From: Agelas oroides
Taxonomy: Eukaryota > Porifera > Demospongiae > Agelasida > Agelasidae
NCBI GenBank assembly: GCA_949130485.1
Contig: OX422201.1
Coordinates: 872,516 to 936,515, forward strand
Direction of reading: 5' to 3'
Length of the DNA stretch: 64,000 nucleotides
Shown here: positions 1 to 10,497 of the stretch, piece after piece
Layout of the letters: each line of letters begins with the position of its first letter
Numbering within the stretch: position 1 is the stretch's first letter
Made by a program: the position numbers and the translations under genes
The notes under the pieces: generated by a model
Told to the model about the DNA's origin: nothing
Seen by the model: the letters and a program-made list of their open reading frames with translations, nothing else
The model's database searches: none

Positions 1-148
1 TGTCGCCAAACTGGAATGTAGTAATGGTGGAATAGGAATGGAGACATTAATGGTGGTATGGAATGGAGACATAACGGCATGGCAGTGTTAATGGTGGTAT
101 GGAGTGGAACTGGTACAGTAATACTGGAACCATGACAAGTGGCTTTAC

Positions 149-2199
149 ATCATCCTCCGTTTTGGGAGCTTCTTTTGCAGGGGACGCTTTATCCACTTCG
201 ACAGGTCTCTCTTCCTCATCACTCTCCTCTTCCTCTGAGCCTAGAAGGGTGAGGGAGGATACACAGTAAAGTGTACCCATGAACGATATCACCCCCGCCT
301 CTCCTTCACGTACCCGACTCCTCTTGTGCTTCTTCTTCAGACAGGATGGGGTTCTGTCGGTACTGCTCAATCAAAGTGTCAAAGTCTTTGTTGTACTTGC
401 GGAGCTTCTGCTTCAGGTTACCCAGAGCCTACACACAGTCACACAGTCACACAGTCACACAGTCACACAGTCACAGTCACACAGTCACACAGTCACACGG
501 TCACACACAACTTGCTCGAGGTAGACCGACACACAACTGTATCATGTACCCACCTTAGCGTTGATCTTACTGAGTCTCTGTTTCACTTCCTTGTCCTCCC
601 ACAACTGTGGATTAAAAATAACTTGAATACATATCCAAATGAAAATTTGAAATTTCTTTACAAATGGTGCACATGAAAGTTCGCCACGTCAACACACAAA
701 GCTATGAAAAAACCCTCACATCTTTGACAAAGTCTTCCAGCTCTACAAGTGACCTGACGTAGAACCACGGGGTGGTTCCCTCCTTCTCCACTACTGGCTT
801 CGCCTTCTGGAATGCCTTCTGCAGGATCTCGAATCCTGAGAGAGAAAAAAGAACATTAGCACCTGGCCCAACTTGACCATGCAACCAATGGACTCCAGTA
901 CTTATGGTGATGAATGCCCAGAATAGAACCGAAACCGACAGCCACTAACAAGGCCCTTATTCTACCAACTGAGCAATACAGATGGCTGGACCCAAGTTTA
1001 CCCAATAGCTCATTGGAACTTGTGAAATCCACTAGTCCTTTGCCATAACCCTTCCTGAGAGTTTAGCTTGTCAGACGAAGAGTCTAGCCCGCCAGACAGT
1101 ACTGGTGTTGGGTCCGCATACCTGTTAGTACTTTAGCAATATCCTTAATCTTCTGGCTGTTTCGCATCACTCGAATGAAATCCTTCAGCTCATCATACCT
1201 GTGCAGATGGACAGACAACTTTGGTGGAGTTAGGGGACACCTTCAAACTCAAAATAGTAAACATTAATTAACCTGTGACCCCTCCCCATAACAACATACC
1301 CAATCATCATTTCCAAATGTTCTGGTACATGTACACACTAAGACAGAAATATGGTTTCTCCTAGCCGTATTCCCAAACTCCCTCTCCAGCATGAACAGCT
1401 GGAATGGAGCCTGGGAATAAGGCTGGTTCCACCCCCAAATGTAAAAATCATGCTATTTTGGAATCAATTTGTAGCTGTCCCCCAACAATTCCCTGCATAT
1501 GGGCACAACTGTTTCCCACGTATGTGTACTGCAGACCTCTTGTCCTTCTGTGAGCGCACCACCCTCTTTTCGTCTTCCTCGTCATCACTGACAAAATACT
1601 GGGGTCGTCTGACGAAATGTGTTACAGTGTGTGTGCAACATCACTCATTCACATCCAATTTCTGAAATTGCTTATCATAAAAGTGCTTTACAATGGGTTG
1701 TCCACTACTTCATAATGTCTGAAGTCAGTTATCTCTGTAACCAGCCTACTTGTAACATCAGGTTACAAGACACCATGTTATCTATTCAGCATACAGAAGT
1801 CGATTTGATTGACTGATTCTTGTAGCCAAATGTTGTAAGAACGCTGAAAATATTTTGCAGAAGAATGGGCATGGAAATGCAGTTTTTCTTTCTCCCAAAC
1901 TGGTGACATTTGAAGATCACGTGCTGTTTTTATTGCTGTGCTTGTATTTCCAGTTGCCCAACCGCATTGAATTCTGACAATTTCTTGGATGAGAAACAGC
2001 TACTGTGGCCTAACCATAGATACTATCTATGGCCTAACCATGTAGCCACTTCGATACAGCTGAAGGGTCACTGAAGCCAGCTTAGCTGTTTACTAGGCGC
2101 CTACCTGACGGATTTTTGTGCTACTGGCTTCTGTTCTTCTTCAGAGCTCTCTTCAGAGCTCTCAGTGTCGGTGTCTCCCGTAGCAAAGAACCGAGACAT
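149..2199 (-). CDS. EIF3C: Eukaryotic translation initiation factor 3 subunit C, N-terminal exons (partial, runs off left edge)
   Basis: Seven exons read on the minus strand: 2199-2105, 1608-1537, 1198-1122, 835-720, 604-554, 428-314 and 240-149, each with GT-AG borders and consistent phase. The start MSRFFATGDTDTESSEESS matches the animal eIF3c start, followed by an acidic Ser/Glu tract, the YDELKDFIRVMRNSQKIKDI helix, the FEILQKAFQKAKPVVEKEG segment, LWEDKEVKQRLSKINAK and a second acidic stretch. eIF3c is a core eIF3 scaffold that recruits eIF1/eIF5 to the 40S subunit in the cytoplasm; the N-terminal region seen here is the eIF1/eIF5 contact region in known family members. The PCI domain would lie left of the window. 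The gene is divergent from receptor A, 206 bp apart. Identification is by similarity known from memory; exon borders are inferred. Confidence 0.92.
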
Positions 2200-2405
2200 A
2201 GCTGGGCAATGGGTTCACGTCCACCATGTGGCCTGTGCACGTGAGCCTAGCCTAGTCTCGTTCCCAGACCAGTTGTGTGAACCTGGGAACGAGACTATGA
2301 CCAGCTAGTCACGTTCGCGTGCGATATATGGTCTGGGGACGAGACTAGCTGCTAGAACTTTCGTAGTGAGCGTATGCACGATTCAGTACACATTGGCTGC
2401 CAGCT
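2200..2405. promoter_or_regulatory. Bidirectional intergenic region between EIF3C and receptor A
   Basis: Only 206 bp separate the EIF3C start codon (2199, minus) from the receptor A start codon (2406, plus). The interval holds an inverted pair with TAGTCTCG-type ends at about 2262-2346, a copy of the palindromic family seen across the window. A shared promoter is inferred from spacing; no TATA box is obvious. Confidence 0.55.
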
Positions 2406-5400
2406 ATGCGAGGATTCTGTTTGTTCCTCTCCTTATTTGTGGTCTCGACTACACTTGGACAAGAGGGTAAGTTATGGATATTGCCATTATTGGAGTGATG
2501 TAGAAGATATACTGAGACGTAACATATATGGCAAGCTCTGCCCACTATAAATACACACGTGTCACACACGCCATGCGTTTTCTCTGCATTGTTGAAGTCA
2601 AGTTAGACTAGGCGACCACACCTTGTGTAGCAGGGGGCTGGGGGTACTTGTGTCCATCAGGTACCAAGCTGCAGAATTATGTAGAGCTAGTTGCTTACTA
2701 TAATGCACTCATCGGTGAGCATACATCGGACTTTGTCAGTGAAGAACTACAAAAGTAAGATCCTAACAGCATTATTGGCCTCCCAAGAGGCTGCAAAAAC
2801 GATCTTAGAGCAGTGGTTCAGAATTTTGGGGGTGGTGTCATGCCCACAGGCGTACATACCCCCACACCCACCCACCATCCACTCTCTAACCTCTCACCTC
2901 TGGACGAGTTGCTCCACACACACAATTTTAGCCCCTGTTGCGTAGACATACAATGCAGTAGCCCATTGTTTTCCACTATTCACTATGCTAGTACTCTACC
3001 TGTATAACTCTACTTTCAGATTAACAAAATAGGAAGGAAACAGATGTGTGTCTATTGTGCAGGGTTGTACTTAGAGTAAACTTTCTATGTGAAGTTACTA
3101 CTTTGCAAGTCATCGAGCAGATCACTGTCTAGTTCTGCATGTGGCCACTAAGTATGGCATCTCGTCTCGTTTGGAAGCCAATTCCCACTGGTGGCTGGCT
3201 CTATCTGCTTGGATGTCCGAGTATCATAAAGGATTTTTTTCCTAGGGGGGGGGGGGGATGTAGATGTGTGCAAAGGGTGCATGCGTGCATCGGTGCACCC
3301 GCTAGATTTTAACGACATATTTAAGGACAAGAAACATCAGATTCAGCTATAATACTATCCTATTGTAGCTGTTGAGGCAATATGAAACCCATGCTAACAG
3401 CACATGCTAAATTGACCAAATTTTCTCATGCCTAGCATGAAAGGTTGCTAGGAGATACAGAACCTATATAAAAAAGCTCCTCTGCTCAGAGAAAACATGA
3501 CCTATAGAATTAATAAGTTTACACAAGAATTACATGTTAAAATGAGATTTTTAAAAAATAGTTGCATACAACTTAGAGAATAAATGGTAGAAATGCCAGG
3601 GGAGAGCATTCCAACTATGCACAATGCTACCAAAAAATGCAACAATTAATCCTAGGGCTTTTTCTGCACTGCTGGCATGATAGTAGGTAATTGCAAGCAT
3701 TGCACCGCAGGGTGGCTAGTCTTGTACCCAGACCAGTTCGAGACTGCAGGGTGGCTAGTCTTGTACCCAGACCAGTTCGAGACTGCAGGGTGGCTAGTCT
3801 TGTACCCAGACCAGTTCGAGACTGCAGGGTGGCTAGTCTTGTACCCAGACCAGTTCGAGACTGCAGGGTGGCTAGTCTTGTACCCAGACCAGTTCGAGAC
3901 TGCAGGGTGGCTAGTCTTGTACCCAGACCAGTTCGAGACTGCAGGGTGGCTAGTCTTGTATCCAGACCAGTTCGAGACTGCAGGGTGGCTAGTCTTGTAC
4001 CCAGACCAGTTCGAGACTACAGGGTGGCTAGTCTTGTACCCAGACCAGTTCGAGACTACAGGGTGGCTAGTCTTGTACCCAGACCAGTTCGAGACTACAG
4101 GGTGGCTAGTCTTGTACCCAGACCAGTTCGAGACTACAGGGTGGCCTTTGTTGGGACAACAGAAGAGCACGATACTGGACCCTAGTCTGTGCTTTGCAAA
4201 CAATGACTGCTATCTGTACTGATGCAATATTTGAAAGGTAGGTAGACAAAGGTAAATGTGGGGTGCAGTGCCTGATGAAGAGTCTGAAGGTTCTTCCTCG
4301 TATTGGAATGGGGGGGGGGGGGAGGGGGGGAGGGCAGTGCCTGTTGAAGAATCTGGAGGTTCTTCCTCGTATTGGAATGGTGGGGTGCAGTGCCTGATGA
4401 AGAATCTGGAGGTTCTTCCTCGTATTGGAATGGTGGGGTGCAGTGCCTGATGAAGAATCTGGAGGTTCTTCCTTGTATTGGAATGGTGGGGTGCAGTGCC
4501 TGATGAAGAATCTGGAGGTTCTTCCTCGTATTGGAATGGGTGGGGTGCAGTGCCTGATGAAGAATCTGGAGGTTCTTCCTCGTATTGGAATGGTGGGGTG
4601 CAGTGCCTGATGAAGAATCTGGAGGTTCTTCCTCGTATTGGAATGGGTGGGGTGCAGTGCCTGATGAAGAATCTGGAGGTTCTTCCTCGTATTGGAATGG
4701 GAGGGGGCAGTGCCTGATGAAGAATCTGGAGGTTCTTCCTCGTATTGGAATGCTGCTACATACAGACGGAGCATATGGTTTGCACATACTACAGAGCAGC
4801 ACAAGTACAAAGTACAAATATGAGCAATGCTCTAAAGAGATTTGTCAAAAAATAGAGTACGATGTGTTCTTGTCTACACTCTGCATAACTATCGCTCACC
4901 CCCACACATACATGTACACAGATCAGTAAAACCCTATCCCTAGTATTGGATAGATTTCAGCTCTCTTTGAACCCTGAAGCTGTTCACAGTAAGCATTTCA
5001 TTGACTTCCATAAGTGGATCAGACAGGGTTTGTGGCTGATAAGTCCTTGTAGTTGATTCAATTACCCACTTAGTTGGCATCTATTGACTAGTCCTGTGTT
5101 CAAAGGGAGTTGAAATCAACAGTATGAGTTATTTCCAAGCCTGCAATCCACTAGCCTCATTCCCAGGCTTCCGCCGAGCTTTTCATGGCTTGCAGTACGC
5201 TACTTGTTAGCTTGATTAGCATAGTTGCTGAGAGACATAGTGCCGTGGTAACCGATGTGCTGAGATTTGATGGACTAACACACGGCGGAATAGAAATTTT
5301 ATTTCGAACGGACTGTGCCGATCTTCAGGTCAATGGTCAAACAATAATCACAGCTGAAGGGAGCTTGTAGGAATGACCTCATGATTGAACCTTCACCTTC

Positions 5401-8400
5401 CTACTTCTGCTTATCGTTAAACATCTCTAAAAACCCGAGCCTGTTTTCTGTCTGCAGACAGGTGGCAGTAAGCCTACGGTCAAATACCACAGGGACACCA
5501 CAGAATGATAACGAACTCACTTATAAATTGTATTTGGTCGTCATGTTGCACCAGTGAAATCTAGCTAATTTTAGTTCATTTCTCATACAGAATGTACTAA
5601 AGAATGCAAACATAGCCACCTTTAATACTTCCTGATGGTAGAATTCACTGACCAGTACAAGTTTATTGTGCCCACAACCTCAAACCTGACAGAGGAATGG
5701 AAGTAACCTCATTCCCAGGCTCCCTAAACCTGACAGAGGAGCCTCGTTCCCAGGCTCCCTAAACCTGACAGAGGAATGGAAGTAGCCTCGTTCCCAGGCT
5801 CCCTAAACCTGACAGAGGAGCCTCGTTCCCAGGCTCCCTAAACCTGACAGAGGAATGGAAGTAGCCTCGTTCCCAGGCTCCCTAAACCTGACAGAGGAAT
5901 GGAAGTAGCCTCGTTCCCAGGCTCCCTCCAAGTGAACATGCCAAAAAGCTGGTTAGAGCCACACCCCATTGTGTCTCCTTCGGTACAAGTCGGCTCGAAT
6001 GGCTCCCCATGTGTGAACAAATTTCAAACGTTCATAGACAAGCTTTCTTGGAGTCACAGGACAGAGGGTGTTCTTGCACATGCGTGGACAAATTTCAAAC
6101 TTTCACAGACAATAAATCTGAAAACCTATAGTCCAGCTTCTCTTGCCTCAGGGTAAAACAAACAAACAAACATAAAAAGGTGTATCTCCACCATATCTTC
6201 CTCCTCATGCTCTAACAAAGAGAAAGGTCAAGTGTGCAGAACACCCTCTGTCCTTCATGTGTTGTGACTCCAAGAGAGCTATCTAAACCAGTTAGAATTT
6301 GCTCGTTGATTGCCTCACAGATGCTATACTTTGTGCGATTAGACCTCAACTTACGCAAAGAAACCAGAAATCTTGTGTATGCATGAATAAATTTCACAAT
6401 TTAATGGACAACCAACATAAAACTTTGTGTAAATTTCCGCAGCAGACTGTTATGACCTTTTGGCTGTTATGACCTTTCGACCTTTTGTAGGTTGCATTAA
6501 TTCTTCCTATACCACTCATGTGGTGCAGTACAATAACAGTGTTCGGATGGAGTGTGCCGTGTATGGCAGCTACCGCTGGTGGCAGAGTGAGGATGGATGC
6601 AGGCGCTTCTCACCATACTCCCCCTGTGATGGCCGACAGCTGTGCATGGTGCGCATAGATGAAAGCAGAGGAAGGTACCTGTATTATTGCTGCACGGAAA
6701 ATGTGGCTGAACTGAACTCCACTACAAGAAAAACCTGTTTTGAAATAGACAGTAAGAGTGATAGATTTGTGCTCTCAATGTACCTTAGCCTCATTCCTAG
6801 GTGATTTTTCGGGCCTGGGAATCAGACTGAATGTACTTGTACCTGTGATTCAGTTAGCTTTCATTCCCAGGCCTTCACCACCGTCCAGTTTTTGGTTGCT
6901 TACAGTATGCAAAAACAGAGGGGGAAGGCCTGGGAGATTTTGTCATGTGCATGGTGATGTAACGTAATGATAGGTAGACAAACGAGGGGCAGTGCCCAAG
7001 GTAGAATCTCAAGGCCCTTCTTGTAATATCTTGTCCAGGGACTTGAGACTGTAATGTTCAAAAGACAGCGCCATAACAGCTCGTTGTTTGGTAGACTTGA
7101 GTCTGATCAACGCAAAAGTTACAATGATCTGGCACTGCCCCCCATCTGTCCATCCTCTGTCTACCTGATGTCATCGCACGTGACTAAATCTCCCAGGCCT
7201 TCCCCCTCCGTTTTTGGATACTGCAAGTGATCAAAAACTGGAGGCAGAAACAACCTGGGAATGATGCACACTCTGTGCAGCTTATTCCTGGTAAGATCAC
7301 TAGGTATCTCAGTAGCCTTCAAACCCAGGTTTTCTATTTCAGATTTTGTCTCACAGCTTTGGTGAAAAGGCAGAATTTTTCCATTTTTCCTCCAAAGCTG
7401 TGAGACAAAATCTGTAACGAAAAGCCTGAGTTTGAGGCTAGGATCTCAGTGAGGGCAAGTCAGGTAGTGGTCTCATTCTCAGTCCAACATCTGGTTATGT
7501 GAATAGCCTGGGAATGAGGTAGTAGTGGGATTTTTGTGTGTTCTCATCTTATCCCTTTCCTTCCTTGCCTTCTTGCAGTTTGCACTAACGTGATTGGCTC
7601 ATCAGTGCCTCCATTTGTATTCTTTGGACAACAACAGAGGGTTTATGTCGAGATGTATGCAGAGCCGCAGCCAAGCACTCATAGCCCTCATGTATATGTT
7701 GTTGAAGACTCAGGGAATTCTACACCTGTGGATCTACTGGAAGTTGATATTTTAAGAAACTCAAGTGCTCCCTTGTTGACGTGGGTATACTTATTGAACA
7801 TCCCAGACATTCCGTCAGCTGACAGGGCTACCTTGGAGTTTTTTGCGACTTATAGCACAGCACTCATCAGGTGTTCAGGTGTCAGAAGTGTTGAACTCAA
7901 CGTTCCTGTTCTCAGAAGTGAGTCATCTCCCGGAGAGTGGCCTAGAAGTTAGGTCAAAGTGCCCCAGTTTTGGACAGAGTCCTTAGGTGTGGGATATTGC
8001 CATGCGAGGGCCACTGGTAGTCTATTGCTGGACTGTGGACTAAATTCTAGCCACACTAGCAGCAGAAATTCTCTCTTAGGGTGCACCCAGCCCTCAAGAG
8101 TTGAGAATATTTTATCTTCACATTCTTCTTCGGAGATGTTAACACTAGCCTAGCTATGGGTTAGAGACGTTTTGTTGTTATGAGAGGAAGAAGTCAGCAG
8201 TTGCCAGGAATCAAACCCAGGGCTCCTGGCTTGAGCTGTGATAACTGGAAAGCCACCAGCCCTTACATGTACTGCATGGGTGGTACTGAATGCCTCAGTA
8301 TCACACACCTGGCAGCCACTCAGCCATGGGTACTAAGTTAAGCTATGGGTTCCTTGAGCCCAAAAATCCCCCCCCCCCCCCCCTTCCTCCCAACTAATAC

Positions 8401-10386
8401 TCCTGTAGGGCTAATAAGCAGTTAGTCATCAGAGTTTCATTTAGTGTGGGTGAAAGTTGACATAAGTCGTAAAAAAAAAATCACTGTGGGTGGCCTCATA
8501 CATGCAGCTAAAAGATTAAAGAAATAAGTACCTGGCTATTTTCTAGTCCATGTGTAAGTTAGCAATTGAGGAGCTGTGTAATGTGTTTGTCTGGTTATGT
8601 CATTGCAGGAGCGGTAACTCCTCCCAGTGCAGGTAGGATCATGCGTTTCTACTCCATGTGTAAGAAACTGTAGCCTCGCACACAGGCTCTTTCTCACGTG
8701 GAAAGAAGGATTGAGCCTAGGTACAAGGTTAGAGAAGCTATGTGGTTAACTGGTCTGGTTACATTGCAGGAACAGAAAATCGCCCCAGTTCAACCGCCTC
8801 CTCCAACGCTTCAAATCCAGGTAGGATCATACCAGTAATGGTGGGGGGTGGGACATCCCTGTGCTGAATGAATCAAGTGATGTATGTCACTTTGCAGCTG
8901 CTCCGACAGCTGAAGCAGCCGCCGAAAGATCAGCTCCGAGCTCTGAAGGTTAACAACCTTTTAGCTTATTGTTGCTAGTTGCATATTGGTGGCACTTTCA
9001 AGTGCCTACTGGTATTTCCATTTTACTAGGCTACCAGTTACTAGGTTACCAGTTACTAGGTTACCAAGTCCCTTCACTAGAGGTACTTGCAATAGGTCAT
9101 AACTCGAGTATTGCAACTCATTTTTCTCAATGCCACTGCAGAGGACTACGGTAAAATAGTCTATTTCTTGTGAAACGAGAACAAAGGTACAGCAATCCAG
9201 TGTTCTTGGAGGGTACTAACTGCTCTGTTTCATTTTCACTTCACAGGCTGTGTAATTGGCTTCAGCGTGACCATAGCCATCTTGATAATTGGCTGTGTTG
9301 TTAGCAACGTGCTTGTTGGATTCACATGCCGACACATGACACAGAAAATGGAGCACAGTAAGTTGGCCAAGCCCTTGGAAGAAGTTCCCTTTGGCATCTA
9401 ATGCAAGGCCCTTGAAACTTTCCATTTACCACGAAATTATCTTTTATATCAGATAAACGGTTGGCTAACTCTGAACAGACACCAAGTCCAGGGCGGCCTA
9501 AGTCCCTGCTAGCTGGACTGCCTTACCGCCAGCTGAAGGTAAATATGTTGTATAAGATTTCTCGTGGACACTTAAGGTGGTGGGAAAGTAATTTCACAAT
9601 CAAGAGTAAAAAACACACTCTTTAATTCATCTTACTAGCCTGAACCTTCATAGGACATCTTAGTTACAAGCCACACCCTCCATTCAGATTGCCGTGCATG
9701 TGCTGGAGGGAAAAACAAATCTTTTAATCGTTTCCTAGGACTCTCATTTCTAGGTCCTGTGCTGGGACTCCGGGAATAAGGATATCCTACATAACAGAGT
9801 AAACCTGTTCCCTACCTTAAAAGCTCTAATTAAGGTGCCATTAAAAATAATTACAATCCTCAAAGGCGCCTTGTTTGGAGCGAAAAAATTGCTTTGGACC
9901 CTTGGAGGCACCTTGTTTAGAGAGGCACTAACACAGAGTCCTTTTGCTCGAGTTTTTGACACGCCTCTAGACGCCCAACCAGTCGTTTGGGTGCTGAAGT
10001 CCAAGCCGCAATGTGCAGAAGTGTAGGTAAGTGCTTGCTGCTATTTGCACAAGTATGCAAAAGCGCAAGAATGGATCTAACTGGAAGGCACCCCCCTAAA
10101 AAATAGATGTAAGCCCAAAGGGGCTCTTTGGAGCGGAAAAGAATATTTTCAGCTCCAGGGCCGCCTTCATTGGAGAGGCGCCTTAATTAGAGCTTTTTAC
10201 GGTATATGCAATGCTCTTCTCTTCTCTGAACAGGCAAGTGGCAGTGCTACTCCCACACCAGTTACCCCTATGACTCTGAGAACCCTTGCGGACAAGGAAT
10301 CTGCTGAGAGAGGACCATCACCGCACAGCCATCACGCTGTTCAAGAAGAAGCTACTGAAACTAATTACAACTCACAACGTTCCTAA
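2406..10386 (+). CDS. Receptor A: type I membrane protein with WW/CC 8-cysteine domain and ITIM-like tail
   Basis: Ten exons: 2406-2466, 6491-6751, 7579-7917, 8609-8632, 8770-8820, 8898-8948, 9142-9150, 9247-9357, 9453-9538 and 10234-10386 (381 aa). Seen: signal peptide MRGFCLFLSLFVVSTTLG; domain 1 (about 22-107) with eight cysteines, a WW pair and a YYCCTE motif; domain 2 (108-220) beginning with a VPPFVFFGQQQRVYV segment; a Ser/Thr/Pro/Ala stalk (221-265) built from four tiny exons; a TM helix near 268-291; a 90-residue tail with LPYRQL around Tyr327. Exons 1-8 all join in phase 1, as in Ig-type modules. Domain 1 may be an Ig-like fold (Cys, Trp, Tyr-x-Cys order), but this is inference. I do not recognise a named family. 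The first exon is separated by a 4-kb intron and is the least certain part. It is a tandem paralogue of receptor B. Confidence 0.72.
3707..4145. repeat. 39-bp minisatellite, about 11 copies
   Basis: Units are 39 bp and nearly identical; most variation is GACTGCAGG versus GACTACAGG. The core TAGTCTTGTACCCAGACC matches the end of the dispersed TAGTCTCGTTCCCAGACC palindromic element, so the array probably grew from one such copy. Because 39 is a multiple of 3, both strands stay open and give long artificial ORFs. Confidence 0.9.
4255..4755. repeat. About 53-bp minisatellite, 9 copies, G/T-rich on plus strand
   Basis: The unit contains GCAGTGCCTGATGAAGAATC followed by TGGAGGTTCTTCCTCG. Unit length varies by one or two bases (GGTGGGG versus GGGTGGGG), which rules out a conserved reading frame. 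A poly-G run at about 4310-4330 interrupts the first units. Confidence 0.88.
5700..5925. repeat. Tandem array of TAGCCTCGTTCCCAGGCTCC-type units
   Basis: At least five copies of a unit made of CCTCGTTCCCAGGCTCCCT plus AAACCTGACAGAGGA, alternating long and short forms (with or without ATGGAAGTAG). It is another case of the dispersed palindrome end becoming a tandem repeat. Confidence 0.85.
6790..7265. mobile_element. Diverged long copy of the TAGCCTCG palindromic element
   Basis: Inverted halves carry CCAGGCCTTCACCACCGTCC, a GCTTACAGTATGCAAAAAC core and GTAGACAAACG on the left, with the reverse complements on the right near 7150-7260. It lies in the intron between the two ectodomain exons of receptor A and resembles the better preserved copy at 16559-16958. 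Confidence 0.6.
7295..7460. repeat. Inverted repeat in receptor A intron
   Basis: The arms TTTTGTCTCACAGCTTTGG and its complement CCAAAGCTGTGAGACAAAA lie about 20 bp apart, with further inverted similarity (CAAACCCAGG, TTTGAGGCTA) outside. A related arrangement occurs at 34035-34146, so it is a dispersed foldback element. Confidence 0.65.
8185..8345 (-). mobile_element. tRNA-derived SINE-like repeat
   Basis: On the minus strand the sequence carries a pol III B-box-like GGGTTTGATTCC inside tRNA-like surroundings. The tail GGTGGTACTGAATGCCTCAG is shared with the copy at 52215-52415. It lies in a receptor A intron. Confidence 0.55.
9142..9150 (+). other. 9-nt microexon of receptor A stalk
   Basis: AGGACTACG sits between an acceptor (CCACTGCAG) and a donor (GTAAAATAG), in phase 1 on both sides, adding three residues just before the TM exon. 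Skipping it would not change the frame. Confidence 0.55.
9813..10204. mobile_element. Non-autonomous TIR element in last intron of receptor A
   Basis: The left end TACCTTAAAAGCTCTAATTA and the right end (read on minus) TACCGTAAAAAGCTCTAATT are imperfect terminal inverted repeats of about 28 bp. GGCGCCTT occurs as an internal motif. The element is 392 bp and has no transposase ORF. It lies wholly inside the intron before the last tail exon. Confidence 0.75.
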
Positions 10387-10497
10387 ATTTACGGTGTCAT
10401 TATTTTTGTAATAGAATTCATTGTTAATAATGAAAATTAACTATCGGAGGCTCACCTACGCTGCGAGCGAGATCGTACTCAAGACTCGACAAGAGTG

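Larger units (their letters stand above)
2467..6490 (+). other. Large first intron of receptor A, filled with minisatellites and palindromic repeats
   Basis: A 4-kb interval with no convincing exon. It holds a 39-bp minisatellite (3707-4145), a 53-bp minisatellite (about 4255-4755) and a tandem stretch of the CTCGTTCCCAGGCTCC element (about 5700-5925). A poly-G run lies at 3246-3256. The rest looks non-coding. Confidence 0.55.

Noticed and set aside
3707..4145. Regular repeats that could suggest a CRISPR array
   Set aside because: The units are contiguous 39-bp copies with no unique spacers, and this is an animal genome with introns.
3652..4222. Long ORFs on both strands with a 13-residue repeat (TAGWLVLYPDQFE and its reverse-strand partner)
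   Set aside because: They are by-products of a 39-bp minisatellite whose period is a multiple of three. Both strands stay open and there are no coding neighbours or splice context.
4106..4929. Overlapping ORFs rich in PDSSSGTAP or EESGGSSSYWNG
   Set aside because: Shadows of the 53-bp minisatellite; unit length changes shift the frame between copies.
5185..5370. Short ORF with a signal-peptide-like start (MACSTLLVSLISIV), possible alternative first exon of receptor A
   Set aside because: It starts inside a TGGCTTGCAGTACGC motif of the dispersed repeat and has no donor in phase 1. The exon at 2406-2466 fits better.
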